Source: an uncultured Lachnospiraceae bacterium (GTDB taxonomy: Bacteria > Bacillota > Clostridia > Lachnospirales > Lachnospiraceae). Taken from it: a stretch of 6,418 nt of DNA. A model generated the notes under the pieces. The model saw only the letters and a list, made by a program, of their open reading frames with translations. It searched no databases and was not told where the DNA came from. The stretch's first letter is position 1, and every line of letters starts with the position of its first letter. The translations under genes were made by a program, and so were the position numbers. The stretch lies in contig CACZNY010000040.1 of NCBI GenBank assembly GCA_902782655.1, positions 1-6,418 of the forward strand. The letters are read 5' to 3'. Of this stretch, positions 1 through 6,174 are shown one piece after another.

Positions 1-115
1 CTCCTGCACCGGCAGCGCCTGCCGGCTCAGCCATAACCGCAGCGGGGTTCAATATGATCATGGCAGCCGTTATCACGACCGCCATCATGCTTTTTACTCT
101 TCTCTTTCTATTCAT
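1..115 (-). CDS. N-terminus of a secreted or surface protein (signal peptide), partial
   Basis: Reading leftwards from 115 the frame gives 38 codons before the window edge, with no stop. The N-terminus has a basic n-region (RKRRVK at residues 3-8), a hydrophobic core at about residues 10-28 and a good signal peptidase I site, AVMA|EP, between residues 29 and 30. The mature part begins with an Ala/Gly/Pro-rich run, which could be a flexible linker. An in-frame TGA at 119-121 rules out a longer ORF. The start is uncertain: a GGTGAGG stretch at 117-123 lies only 1 nt from this ATG, closer than usual. The alternative ATG codons at 83-88 would lose the basic n-region, so I prefer 115. The gene starts 12 bp after the mecA stop with no terminator between, so it is probably co-transcribed. 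The missing 3' part would be needed to name the family; what is visible supports only an exported protein, with no lipobox cysteine. Confidence 0.6.
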   Translation of the reverse strand, partial: MNRKRRVKSMMAVVITAAMIILNPAAVMAEPAGAAGAG

Positions 116-127
116 TCCTCACCATAC

Positions 128-922
128 TCAGATTATCGACAGCTTTTCTACCGCAAAGGAAGGTATGACTGTCTCAAACCGCTCCTTCATCCTGCCCTCA
201 ACTGCAGTAGTGCACTCTTCCGGATTTCCATACTCCGTAATGATATTACATACCCTGTTAAAGGATTCAGGTGTATGTCCGGATTTTCTCAGAAGAAGAT
301 AATACTTTTTATCCTCCGGATCCCTGAAAAGCGCGTTATCCCCGTGATACAAGCCCTTCAGGATCTTTGATACCCTGATGACATCATCCACGTCATCAAA
401 GGAATAGAGCTTCGTAAGATCAACCTGTATGGTGATCTTTACTTCCCTCTCAAGTCCCCCCTCCGGTGCGCTTATCTTTCTCGTTGTAACTATCGAATCA
501 CCGTTCTCACTGGCAGACATCACATTCTGTGCTTCCTCCACCTGCTCCTTCAGCTTCCTGAAAAGATCGATGATATCATCCGCGCTTCCCGGATCCTTCT
601 TTTTCCTGGCATCCTGCTGCTCCCCGTCCTCAAGATAAGGAGCAAATTTTGAAAATCTGGTATCAAGCTCCTCAGGATCCTCCACCTTTGTAATGACCAG
701 CACGATGGCATCATTGGATATGGGGATCGCCTCTATCATAAGAGGTATATCCTCCACCTCGAACCCAAATCTGTGATGAGCCTCCCTCATCATGTCCCTG
801 AAGAGATTCTTCGCCTTATCCGTGCCATAGGCCAGCTCGCTCATCTTCAGATTTCGCGAGACCAGATCATTCTTCGTCAATGTACAGCGTATCTGTCTGT
901 CGTTTACTTTTTCTATCTTCAT
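128..922 (-). CDS. mecA: MecA-family adaptor protein for ClpC-dependent proteolysis
   Basis: This 264-residue protein has the MecA two-domain plan. The N-terminal domain (about residues 1-82, starting MKIEKVNDRQIRCTLTKNDL and containing DKAKNLFRDMMREAH) is the part that recognises substrates in this family. A charged linker at about 95-165 holds a KKKDPGSADD stretch. The C-terminal domain at about 160-264 (KLYSFDDVDDVIRVSKIL, then YYLLLRKSG) is the ClpC-binding half. In Bacillus, MecA activates the ClpC ATPase and delivers clients such as ComK to ClpCP in the cytoplasm; clients in other Firmicutes are less well defined. It is somewhat longer than the roughly 220-residue Bacillus protein, mainly in the linker. 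It starts 2 bp after the dnaB stop, so it is very likely translated from the same message; only a weak GGGAA-type ribosome binding site lies about 9 nt upstream. The family assignment rests on whole-sequence resemblance from memory, not on a search. Confidence 0.87.
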   Translation of the reverse strand: MKIEKVNDRQIRCTLTKNDLVSRNLKMSELAYGTDKAKNLFRDMMREAHHRFGFEVEDIPLMIEAIPISNDAIVLVITKVEDPEELDTRFSKFAPYLEDGEQQDARKKKDPGSADDIIDLFRKLKEQVEEAQNVMSASENGDSIVTTRKISAPEGGLEREVKITIQVDLTKLYSFDDVDDVIRVSKILKGLYHGDNALFRDPEDKKYYLLLRKSGHTPESFNRVCNIITEYGNPEECTTAVEGRMKERFETVIPSFAVEKLSII

Positions 923-924
923 AT

Positions 925-2280
925 CTACTGTTCCCGAACTAAATTCTCAAACTTGGTAAGCGCTGACAACCACGCAAGGCTTACCGTTCCTATCGATCCG
1001 TTTCTCTGTTTTGCAAGGATGATGTCCGCGATTCCCTTCCGGTCAGAATCCTCGTTATAATAATCATCCCTGTAAATGAACATTACCACATCTGCATCCT
1101 GCTCGATAGCTCCGGATTCACGAAGATCCGAAAGCATGGGTCTGTGATCCGGTCTCTGCTCCACTGCCCTCGAAAGCTGCGACAGAGCCAGTACCGGGCA
1201 CTGCAGCTCTCTTGCCAATGCCTTGAGTCCCCTTGATATATCGGAAATCTCCTGCTGCCTTGAAACCTCGCTTCTTCCGCCTCTGGATCCGCTCATAAGC
1301 TGAAGGTAATCTATAATGATCATATCCAGCCCGTGTTCCAGCTTATGGCGTCTGCATTTGGACCGCATCTCGGCTATCGATATAGCGGGCGTATCATCTA
1401 TGGCCAGGCTTGACATGCCTATGACTCCCGCGCTTTCTATGATACCACGCCAGTCGTCGTCATTTAAATGGCCAATCCTGATATTTTGTGAATCAACCCT
1501 TGACTCCATGGCAAGGAGTCTGTTAACCAGCTGCTCCTTCGACATCTCCAAAGAAAAAAACAGACACCGCCGGTTTTCCTTGAAGCATGCATGCTGGGCT
1601 ATATTGAGCACCAGCGCCGTCTTTCCCATTGAGGGCCTTGCAGCTACCAGGATGAGATCGGATTTCTGAAACCCCGCCGTCATCTGATCAAGATCATCAA
1701 AGCCCGAAGGTATGCCGGTAACCTTGGAGTCAGCCTTTGCGACCTCCTGAATGTGATGAAGCGCTTCTATCACCACATCTTTTATCGGAGTGATACCCGA
1801 GCGCCCCTGGGTCTGTACAAGATCAAATATCTTCTTCTCAGTATCCTCAAGTATCTCCGCAGTATCCCGGGTTCCTCTGTAGCAGTCATTCTCTATGTCG
1901 GAATTAACTTTTATAACGGATCTGAGGATCGATTTATTCCTTACAATGCCTGCATGATGCTCTATCCCGCCGGAGTAATCCAGAGAATCTGCTATATCCG
2001 CAAGAAACCTGGCGTTTGTGATCTCCGCGGGAGCGCCCTTTTGTCTGAGCTTCTCCTGTATGGTCACAGTATCGGCGGGCTTCTTTTCATCATAAAGCTC
2101 TACTATCGCCTCAAATAAAAGCCCGTATCTTTCCTCATAAAAATCGCTCCTCTTCAGGATCTCCGTAGCGGTAAAGATGTCCCTGCCCGTATCATCAAGG
2201 ATCATCGCCGCAATAACGGCCCGCTCCGCTTCAGAGCTGTGAGGGGGTATTCTCTTTACAACGCCTTCATCTGTCGGCAT
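925..2280 (-). CDS. dnaB: Replicative DNA helicase DnaB (DnaC in Bacillus naming)
   Basis: This 451-residue protein is a full-length, intein-free hexameric replicative helicase, which unwinds DNA at the fork using ATP. The N-terminal DnaB domain covers about residues 11-115 (PPHSSEAERAVIAAMI onward) and mediates ring assembly and primase contact. A linker follows, then the RecA-like ATPase domain at about 165-451. Walker A is ARPSMGKT at 214-221 with Lys220 and Thr221. The catalytic Glu is E245 in FFSLEMS. Walker B is MIIIDYLQL at 320-328 with Asp324. The H4 region contains SQLSRAVEQRPDHRPMLSDL from Ser367. The arginine finger lies in KQRNG at 424-428 (Arg426). Every key residue is present. 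The ATG lies 5 bp after the rplI stop, with a GAGGAG ribosome binding site inside the rplI 3' end about 8 nt upstream. This points to co-transcription with rplI and gdpP, as in many Firmicutes. Confidence 0.97.
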   Translation of the reverse strand: MPTDEGVVKRIPPHSSEAERAVIAAMILDDTGRDIFTATEILKRSDFYEERYGLLFEAIVELYDEKKPADTVTIQEKLRQKGAPAEITNARFLADIADSLDYSGGIEHHAGIVRNKSILRSVIKVNSDIENDCYRGTRDTAEILEDTEKKIFDLVQTQGRSGITPIKDVVIEALHHIQEVAKADSKVTGIPSGFDDLDQMTAGFQKSDLILVAARPSMGKTALVLNIAQHACFKENRRCLFFSLEMSKEQLVNRLLAMESRVDSQNIRIGHLNDDDWRGIIESAGVIGMSSLAIDDTPAISIAEMRSKCRRHKLEHGLDMIIIDYLQLMSGSRGGRSEVSRQQEISDISRGLKALARELQCPVLALSQLSRAVEQRPDHRPMLSDLRESGAIEQDADVVMFIYRDDYYNEDSDRKGIADIILAKQRNGSIGTVSLAWLSALTKFENLVREQ

Positions 2281-2285
2281 GCTTC

Positions 2286-2735
2286 CTACTCCTCAGGAAG
2301 CACATCTATGGTAAGAACTGCTGTCACGTCGGGATGAAGCCTGGCATTTACCTTATAGGTTCCGAGGTTCTTTATGGGATCTGCTATCACAAGCTTCTTC
2401 TTATCTATGTCAAGGCCGTTCTGTTTCTTCATTTCCTCGGCTATCTCCTTCGAGGATACCGAACCGAATATCTTGCCGTCCTTACCTGCCTTGACCCTGC
2501 ATATCAGGCTGGTCTTCTCAAGCTTTTCCGCAAGCTCTTTAGCCTCAGCCAGCTTCTCTGCTGCATGCTTTTCATCTCTTGCCTTCCTGAGCCTGACCTC
2601 ATTCATATTCTTTGCGTCTGCAGGTACCCCGAGATTCTTTGTAAAAAGGAAATTTCTCGCGTACCCCTCTTTTACATCTACTATATCGTCCTTTTTCCCC
2701 AGAGACTTTACATCCTCCAGCAAGATTACTTTCAT
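2286..2735 (-). CDS. rplI: 50S ribosomal protein bL9
   Basis: The protein is 149 residues, the usual bL9 length, and has the two-lobed plan of the family. The N-terminal rRNA-binding lobe (residues 1-50, MKVILLEDVKSLGKKDDIVD onward) carries the family signature around GYARNFLF at 24-31. A long connecting alpha helix spans about 41-75 and is rich in Ala, Glu and Lys. The C-terminal lobe from about residue 80 includes KIFGSVSSKEIAE at 88-100. bL9 binds 23S rRNA near the L1 stalk base and helps maintain reading frame. Its ATG overlaps the gdpP stop as ATGA (4 nt), which suggests translational coupling. An AAGGAG ribosome binding site lies about 10 nt upstream, within the last gdpP codons. Nothing is missing or unusual. 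Confidence 0.98.
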   Translation of the reverse strand: MKVILLEDVKSLGKKDDIVDVKEGYARNFLFTKNLGVPADAKNMNEVRLRKARDEKHAAEKLAEAKELAEKLEKTSLICRVKAGKDGKIFGSVSSKEIAEEMKKQNGLDIDKKKLVIADPIKNLGTYKVNARLHPDVTAVLTIDVLPEE

Positions 2736-4801
2736 ATTCCTATCTCTCCTTCCTTTTCCATTTCATCTATTACATCCTTCAGCTTCTGCTTTGCCGTTTC
2801 GGGAGACATATCAGTAAGCTGGGCTCCCGCGATGTTCATATGTCCCCCACCCCCCAGCTTCTCCATGACAAGCTGGACATTGATCTCATCTATGGATCTG
2901 GCAGAAATGTATATCCGGTTCTGATACTCCGTAAGCACAAACGACGCCTTTACCGAATTGATGTTCAGCAGCTCGTTGGCAGCCTGGGAGCCTGTTACCG
3001 TAGGACTTACGAGTCCGTCCCCGTTGCATATCGATATTGCATATCTGTCATGAAAGAGCTCTGCATTCCTCACCACCTCCGCTCTCGCCTTAAAGGAATC
3101 TATATCATTGCGGAAAAGCTTTCTTACCCTTGTGATGTCGGCTCCGCTTCTCCTGAGGAACGCTGCCGCTTCAAAGGTCCTCACTCCGGCCTTGGTCATG
3201 AAATTATTGGTATCGATCATGATCCCGGCGTAGAGACTGTCCGCTTCCACTCCCTTTATGCGGATATTATCCGAAATGTACTGCAGTATTTCAGCCACCA
3301 TCTCACAGGCACTGGACGCAAAGGGCTCTATATATGAAAGAGTCGCGTTGTCTATGGTTTCCGTGCCTATCCTGTGGTGATCCAGAACCACAATGCTCCG
3401 TATCCTCCTCAGGAGCTCGGGGCACTCGGTTATGGAAGGCTTGTTTGTATCCACCACTACCATCACGGAGCTGTCGCTGTCCGCCAGCTGAAGCGCCTCC
3501 GCGCTCGTAACGAACATATCCGGATCAAAATCAGCTTCCCTGGAATAAGCATCAATAAAGGGTTTTATCGACTGGGTCACGTTATTGATCACAATATGGC
3601 ACTTCTTGTCGAGCTGTCTTGTAACCCTGTATATACCCACCGCTGCTCCGAAAGTATCTATATCCGTGATCTGATGACCCATGCAGAAGACTCTTTCCTT
3701 CTGCTCGATTATCTCCCTGAGAGCCTGAGCCTTCACCCTCGCCTTCACTCTGGTATTCTTCTCCATCTGAAGGCTCTTGCCGCCGTAATATGTGGTTCTG
3801 CTCACGGTCTTTACCACGGCCTGGTCGCCGCCTCGTCCCAAAGCAAGGTCTATCGCGCTCCCTGCATAGGCTGTATCCTCAGCAAGAGATCCTGTTTCCA
3901 GGCCGAATCCCATGGAAAGCGTCACCGACATCTCATTTCCCACCTTTACGGTCTTTACATCCTCGAGGATATCAAACCTGCTTTCCAAAAGTCTGTCAAA
4001 GGACACTCTCTTCATGGTTATGAAGTATTTATCCCTCTCTATGCTCTTGACTATAGCGTCATAGTCGGAAAAATACTTCTTGATCTTTCTGTCGATAAGC
4101 GCCACCAGCAGCGAACGTCTTACCTCCTCAACATTCTCCATGACCTCATCGTAATTATCCATGTATATGTAGCCTGTCACTATTGTCTGTTCCTTGTTTT
4201 CACGCTTGAGAGCGTTCACCTCGGTTTCATCATAAAGGAAGACAGTGACTATGGATCCCGTAAAGCCCTCATCGCCTACAATAAGAGACGAGCGGCCCAT
4301 TTCATTCAGGCTGGTGCGTCTTATATCAGCCTTGAAATCCCGGTCTCCCATTGAAAACTCCTGTATTTCCCGTTCGCCGTCAGCAGGTATCCTGTCCTTT
4401 GTAAGCTCAGGGATATACGAGGTAATGGATTTTCCGAAGGGATTCTCCTTTGAGATAAGCTCCCGGAATTCGCTGTTGCACCAGACAAAACGCCCATTGT
4501 CATCGAGCAGGGCATAAGGAAGCGGAAGTCCCTTCAAAAGCTCCTTCTGCACCTGTCCGAAGCTTGTAGCGAAATTCACCATATCGTTCATGATCTTCGC
4601 GCGGCTGCAGTATCTGATCACCAGTGCTGTGATGATGACGATCAGTGCCATCACGCCCGATGCGATCCCCGCCCTTAAATCGATAAAGAACATTCCCGCA
4701 GCAAAGACAGCGATAAATACTGACAATATAAGCGGCCATCTCACATACAGCCTGAGATCGCCCTTCAGTCTTTTTTCTTTTTCCTTTTTTTTCTTCCCCA
4801 T
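2732..4801 (-). CDS. gdpP: GdpP-type cyclic-di-AMP phosphodiesterase (DHH/DHHA1, membrane-bound)
   Basis: This 689-residue protein has the complete GdpP (YybT) architecture. There are two N-terminal membrane helices at about 23-40 and 45-63 and a PAS-like domain at about 90-195. A degenerate GGDEF domain at about 207-335 ends in the family-typical LGRGGDQAVVK. The DHH phosphoesterase domain runs from about 365 to 535 and the DHHA1 domain from about 580 to the end, with GGGGHMNIAGA at 650-660. Metal-site residues are visible: His376, Asp380 and Asp382 in GHQITDIDTFGAA, Asp451, the DHH triad 474-476, and Asp530. The family hydrolyses c-di-AMP to pApA at the membrane, affecting osmolyte transport and cell-wall stress tolerance. 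An in-frame stop (4814-4816) leaves no upstream ATG, so 4801 is the start, but I see no good ribosome binding site. The first codons are lysine-rich and contain an A8 run (4785-4792). It follows the deacetylase gene by 12 bp in the same frame. Confidence 0.95.
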   Translation of the reverse strand: MGKKKKEKEKRLKGDLRLYVRWPLILSVFIAVFAAGMFFIDLRAGIASGVMALIVIITALVIRYCSRAKIMNDMVNFATSFGQVQKELLKGLPLPYALLDDNGRFVWCNSEFRELISKENPFGKSITSYIPELTKDRIPADGEREIQEFSMGDRDFKADIRRTSLNEMGRSSLIVGDEGFTGSIVTVFLYDETEVNALKRENKEQTIVTGYIYMDNYDEVMENVEEVRRSLLVALIDRKIKKYFSDYDAIVKSIERDKYFITMKRVSFDRLLESRFDILEDVKTVKVGNEMSVTLSMGFGLETGSLAEDTAYAGSAIDLALGRGGDQAVVKTVSRTTYYGGKSLQMEKNTRVKARVKAQALREIIEQKERVFCMGHQITDIDTFGAAVGIYRVTRQLDKKCHIVINNVTQSIKPFIDAYSREADFDPDMFVTSAEALQLADSDSSVMVVVDTNKPSITECPELLRRIRSIVVLDHHRIGTETIDNATLSYIEPFASSACEMVAEILQYISDNIRIKGVEADSLYAGIMIDTNNFMTKAGVRTFEAAAFLRRSGADITRVRKLFRNDIDSFKARAEVVRNAELFHDRYAISICNGDGLVSPTVTGSQAANELLNINSVKASFVLTEYQNRIYISARSIDEINVQLVMEKLGGGGHMNIAGAQLTDMSPETAKQKLKDVIDEMEKEGEIGI

Positions 4802-4813
4802 AGTCTGAAAAGG

Positions 4814-5584
4814 TCAATAAAAATCCTTGATATGAATGATCTTTGAAAGGTACTCCTTTTCCTCTTCCACAGACCTGTCCCTGTCGAGGTGATCCACCAG
4901 TATCCCGTCATCATCATGCATGGGATGAACCATTATCTCCACCAGAGAGCCGTCCTCAGCCTTTTCCCTGCATTGGACAAAATCCTTGAAGGATCCGAAA
5001 TAATCAGTCGTTTCTATCGGGAGCGCCCGAAGCTTTTTGTTATACCTGGCTTTGTATGCCCCCTTTGCGAAGGAGATCTTCCTATACAAATTACGGGAAA
5101 GTCTCACCGACCGGATCCCGTATGAGAGGATCAAAGGTTCTACAGCCTTCCATACAGACGCATCCGTATGTACATGATGATGCGAGTCAAGATGCTTATC
5201 CGGGAGTCCGTAGGAGATGTATTTCACTATCTGCGCCTCAGCCTCATCCCTTACGGCCTTTATCTCCTCCTTTGAAAGATGCATTCTGGAATACAGGTTC
5301 TTTGCAAAAGAAGCATTGAAGCTGCCGTCTCTTGCACAAAATCTCCTGAACCGGGTAATGCCCTTGGTCAGCGGCACACCGCTTGTAAGGTTAAGGTGAA
5401 GTCCCACCCTTTCATGCCATCCGTATTTTACTGCCATATCTACTGCCTGATCAGCATAGTCCATATTGACCATGAGCGTGGTACTTGTAATGTATCGCAT
5501 GGCAAAGCATTCTGCTATGGCAGCATTGACATCCTCTGATATTCCCAGATCATCTGCATTCACAATTATCCTAAGCATGTTCAT
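4814..5584 (-). CDS. ChbG/YdjC-family carbohydrate deacetylase
   Basis: This 256-residue protein matches the YdjC/ChbG family of metal-dependent deacetylases, which remove N-acetyl groups from amino-sugar oligosaccharides. Visible motifs are the N-terminal strand RIIVNADDLGIS with Asp11 and Asp12, GLHLNLTSG at 61-69 with His63, the HLDSHHHVHTD block at 131-141 with a His cluster, and EIMVHPMHDD at 216-225. Together these cover the expected metal and catalytic positions, and the length is normal for the family. There is no signal peptide, so it should be cytoplasmic. The substrate cannot be read from the sequence; chito-oligosaccharides or a cell-wall or glycan intermediate are possible. Two starts are possible, 5584 (MNMLR) and 5578 (MLR), and neither has a clear Shine-Dalgarno sequence. 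It is the first gene of the leftward unit and is followed 12 bp later by gdpP. HpnK is a related family member, but no hopanoid genes are visible here. Confidence 0.88.
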   Translation of the reverse strand: MNMLRIIVNADDLGISEDVNAAIAECFAMRYITSTTLMVNMDYADQAVDMAVKYGWHERVGLHLNLTSGVPLTKGITRFRRFCARDGSFNASFAKNLYSRMHLSKEEIKAVRDEAEAQIVKYISYGLPDKHLDSHHHVHTDASVWKAVEPLILSYGIRSVRLSRNLYRKISFAKGAYKARYNKKLRALPIETTDYFGSFKDFVQCREKAEDGSLVEIMVHPMHDDDGILVDHLDRDRSVEEEKEYLSKIIHIKDFY

Positions 5585-5586
5585 AT

Positions 5587-5615
5587 ATCTTATATGATTA
5601 CGAAAAAAACTTCAA
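5587..5615 (-). promoter_or_regulatory. Possible promoter of the leftward deacetylase-gdpP-rplI-dnaB unit
   Basis: On the minus strand a TTGAAG -35-like box lies at 5610-5615. The possible -10 boxes are TATAAG (5589-5594, spacer 15) or TAAGAT (5587-5592, spacer 17). Either would start transcription at or almost at the ATG codons at 5578 and 5584, implying a leaderless or nearly leaderless message. That would agree with the lack of a visible ribosome binding site. A second TATAAG at 5616-5621 would give a leader of about 25 nt but lacks a good -35. The call is tentative. Confidence 0.3.
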
Positions 5616-5627
5616 CTTATACTTGAA
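5611..5627. repeat. Inverted repeat TTCAA-N7-TTGAA between the divergent promoters
   Basis: Arms TTCAA (5611-5615) and TTGAA (5623-5627) are perfect inverted copies separated by 7 bp (CTTATAC). The right arm is the start of the rpsF -35 box and the left arm belongs to the candidate leftward -35 box. The symmetry may therefore simply come from two divergent promoters placed back to back, or it may be an operator. The sequence itself is certain; the role is not. Confidence 0.5.
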
Positions 5628-5651
5628 AACGGCGGCTTTTTGTGATATTTT
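5623..5651 (+). promoter_or_regulatory. Sigma-A-type promoter of the rpsF-ssb operon
   Basis: The -35 box is TTGAAA (5623-5628), the spacer is exactly 17 bp, and the -10 box is TATTTT (5646-5651). A TG dinucleotide at 5643-5644 gives an extended -10 (TGATATTTT). Transcription would start near 5657-5660, giving a leader of about 60 nt before the rpsF ATG. This is the best promoter match in the intergenic region and is correctly placed for a strongly expressed ribosomal operon. Confidence 0.75.
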
Positions 5652-5667
5652 ATTAGTCCGTGACAAT

Positions 5668-5711
5668 CCACCTTGCTCATCAAAGGGTGAGCCAGAAAGA
5701 CCATAAGGAGG
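5668..5711 (+). promoter_or_regulatory. Folded rpsF leader able to mask the Shine-Dalgarno sequence (candidate autoregulatory RNA)
   Basis: Two stems can be drawn. The inner hairpin is GCTCATC (5675-5681) with GGTGAGC (5686-5692), loop AAAG, 7 pairs including one T-G wobble. Directly outside it, CCACCTT (5668-5674) can pair with AAGGAGG (5705-5711), the Shine-Dalgarno sequence, with 6 of 7 positions paired and one A-A mismatch. This leaves a 12 nt bulge on the 3' side (5693-5704). An S6:S18-binding leader is known upstream of rpsF in many bacteria, and this layout would suit such feedback control. I did not confirm the conserved motif; a CCG occurs at 5658-5660, near the predicted transcript start. 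Confidence 0.45.
5705..5711 (+). promoter_or_regulatory. Strong ribosome binding site of rpsF
   Basis: AAGGAGG is a perfect anti-16S match, placed 6 nt before the ATG at 5718. It fixes the rpsF start and is also the 3' strand of the possible masking stem in the leader. Confidence 0.9.
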
Positions 5712-5717
5712 TAAATA

Positions 5718-6158
5718 ATGAACAAGTATGAATTGGCCGTTGCAGTCAACGGACAGCTCGAGGCAGACGCTAAAAATGCTGTTCTCGAGAAGGTGAGAGG
5801 ACTCATCACACGTTTCGGCGGCACCATAACGTCAGAAGATGACTGGGGCAGGAAAAGATTTGCCTATGAGGTGCACAAAGTCAAGGAAGGCTACTACGTC
5901 TTCATCAAGTTCCAGGCAGGCCCCGAGGCCATAGCCGAGATCGAACACCGTATCCGTATAGTAGAAAACGTATTCAGATATCTCATTGTTTCAGATGAGA
6001 AAGAGCTCTCGGTAAAGCACGAAGAGGAGAAGCCGGATACTTCATATGATGCTCCCGCAAAGAGCGCATCAGAGGATGAGTCAGCCGGGACTGAGACAGA
6101 GGATGAGGGATCCCAGCCTGAGAAAACAGCCGAGGATAGTGCTGAAGCGGCCGAGTGA
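5718..6158 (+). CDS. rpsF: 30S ribosomal protein bS6 with a long acidic C-terminal tail
   Basis: Residues 1 to about 98 form the bS6 core (MNKYELAVAV onward, with DDWGRKRFAYEVHKVKEGYY at 41-60 and EHRIRIVENVFRYLIV at 76-91). bS6 binds the central domain of 16S rRNA as a heterodimer with bS18. The protein is 146 residues against roughly 95 for a core-only bS6. Residues 101-146 are a low-complexity tail rich in Glu, Asp, Ser and Ala, with 17 acidic and 3 Lys residues, and are probably disordered. E. coli bS6 also has a C-terminal extension that is glutamylated, so tails are not unique, but length and composition vary. The promoter, leader and perfect ribosome binding site just upstream make this the first gene of the rpsF-ssb operon. 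Confidence 0.96.
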   Translation: MNKYELAVAVNGQLEADAKNAVLEKVRGLITRFGGTITSEDDWGRKRFAYEVHKVKEGYYVFIKFQAGPEAIAEIEHRIRIVENVFRYLIVSDEKELSVKHEEEKPDTSYDAPAKSASEDESAGTETEDEGSQPEKTAEDSAEAAE

Positions 6159-6161
6159 TTC

Positions 6162-6174
6162 GTGGCAAAGCCAC
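6162..6174 (+). other. Small perfect hairpin in the rpsF-ssb gap
   Basis: GTGGC-AAA-GCCAC forms a perfect 5 bp stem with a 3 nt loop, starting 4 nt after the rpsF stop. No T-run follows, so it is not an intrinsic terminator. It could protect or tune the rpsF/ssb boundary in the message, or be chance. Confidence 0.4.

Noticed and set aside
2820..2870. A C-rich stretch (tgtcccccaccccccagc) that could look like an i-motif or G-quadruplex element.
   Set aside because: It encodes the conserved GGGGHMN glycine motif of the DHHA1 domain of gdpP, which fully explains the run.
2334..2924. Plus-strand open frames of 196 and 147 codons across rplI and the end of gdpP.
   Set aside because: Both are shadows of rplI/gdpP. 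The Ser/Phe-rich composition reflects the reverse complement of Lys/Glu-rich genes, not a real membrane protein.
3374..4354. A 326-codon open frame on the plus strand, antisense to gdpP.
   Set aside because: It lies wholly opposite a complete, motif-verified gdpP. It is rich in His/Tyr/Leu as expected from an antisense shadow, resembles no protein family, and has no convincing start site.
4500..4817. A 105-codon minus-strand frame overlapping the gdpP start, opening at a TTG.
   Set aside because: It runs one frame off gdpP through its membrane and PAS region and resembles no protein. It matters only as the frame that slippage at the A8 run would enter.
5612..5827. A 71-codon minus-strand frame covering the rpsF start and its promoter.
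   Set aside because: It lies opposite the rpsF coding start and promoter, has no ribosome binding site, and has no family resemblance.
318..6113. Eight GGATCC sites in 6.4 kb (near 318, 591, 675, 1285, 4253, 4991, 5113 and 6108), several-fold above random expectation.
   Set aside because: They fall almost entirely inside genes and follow from preferred codon pairs. There is no spacing pattern or strand logic suggesting a recognition or origin element.
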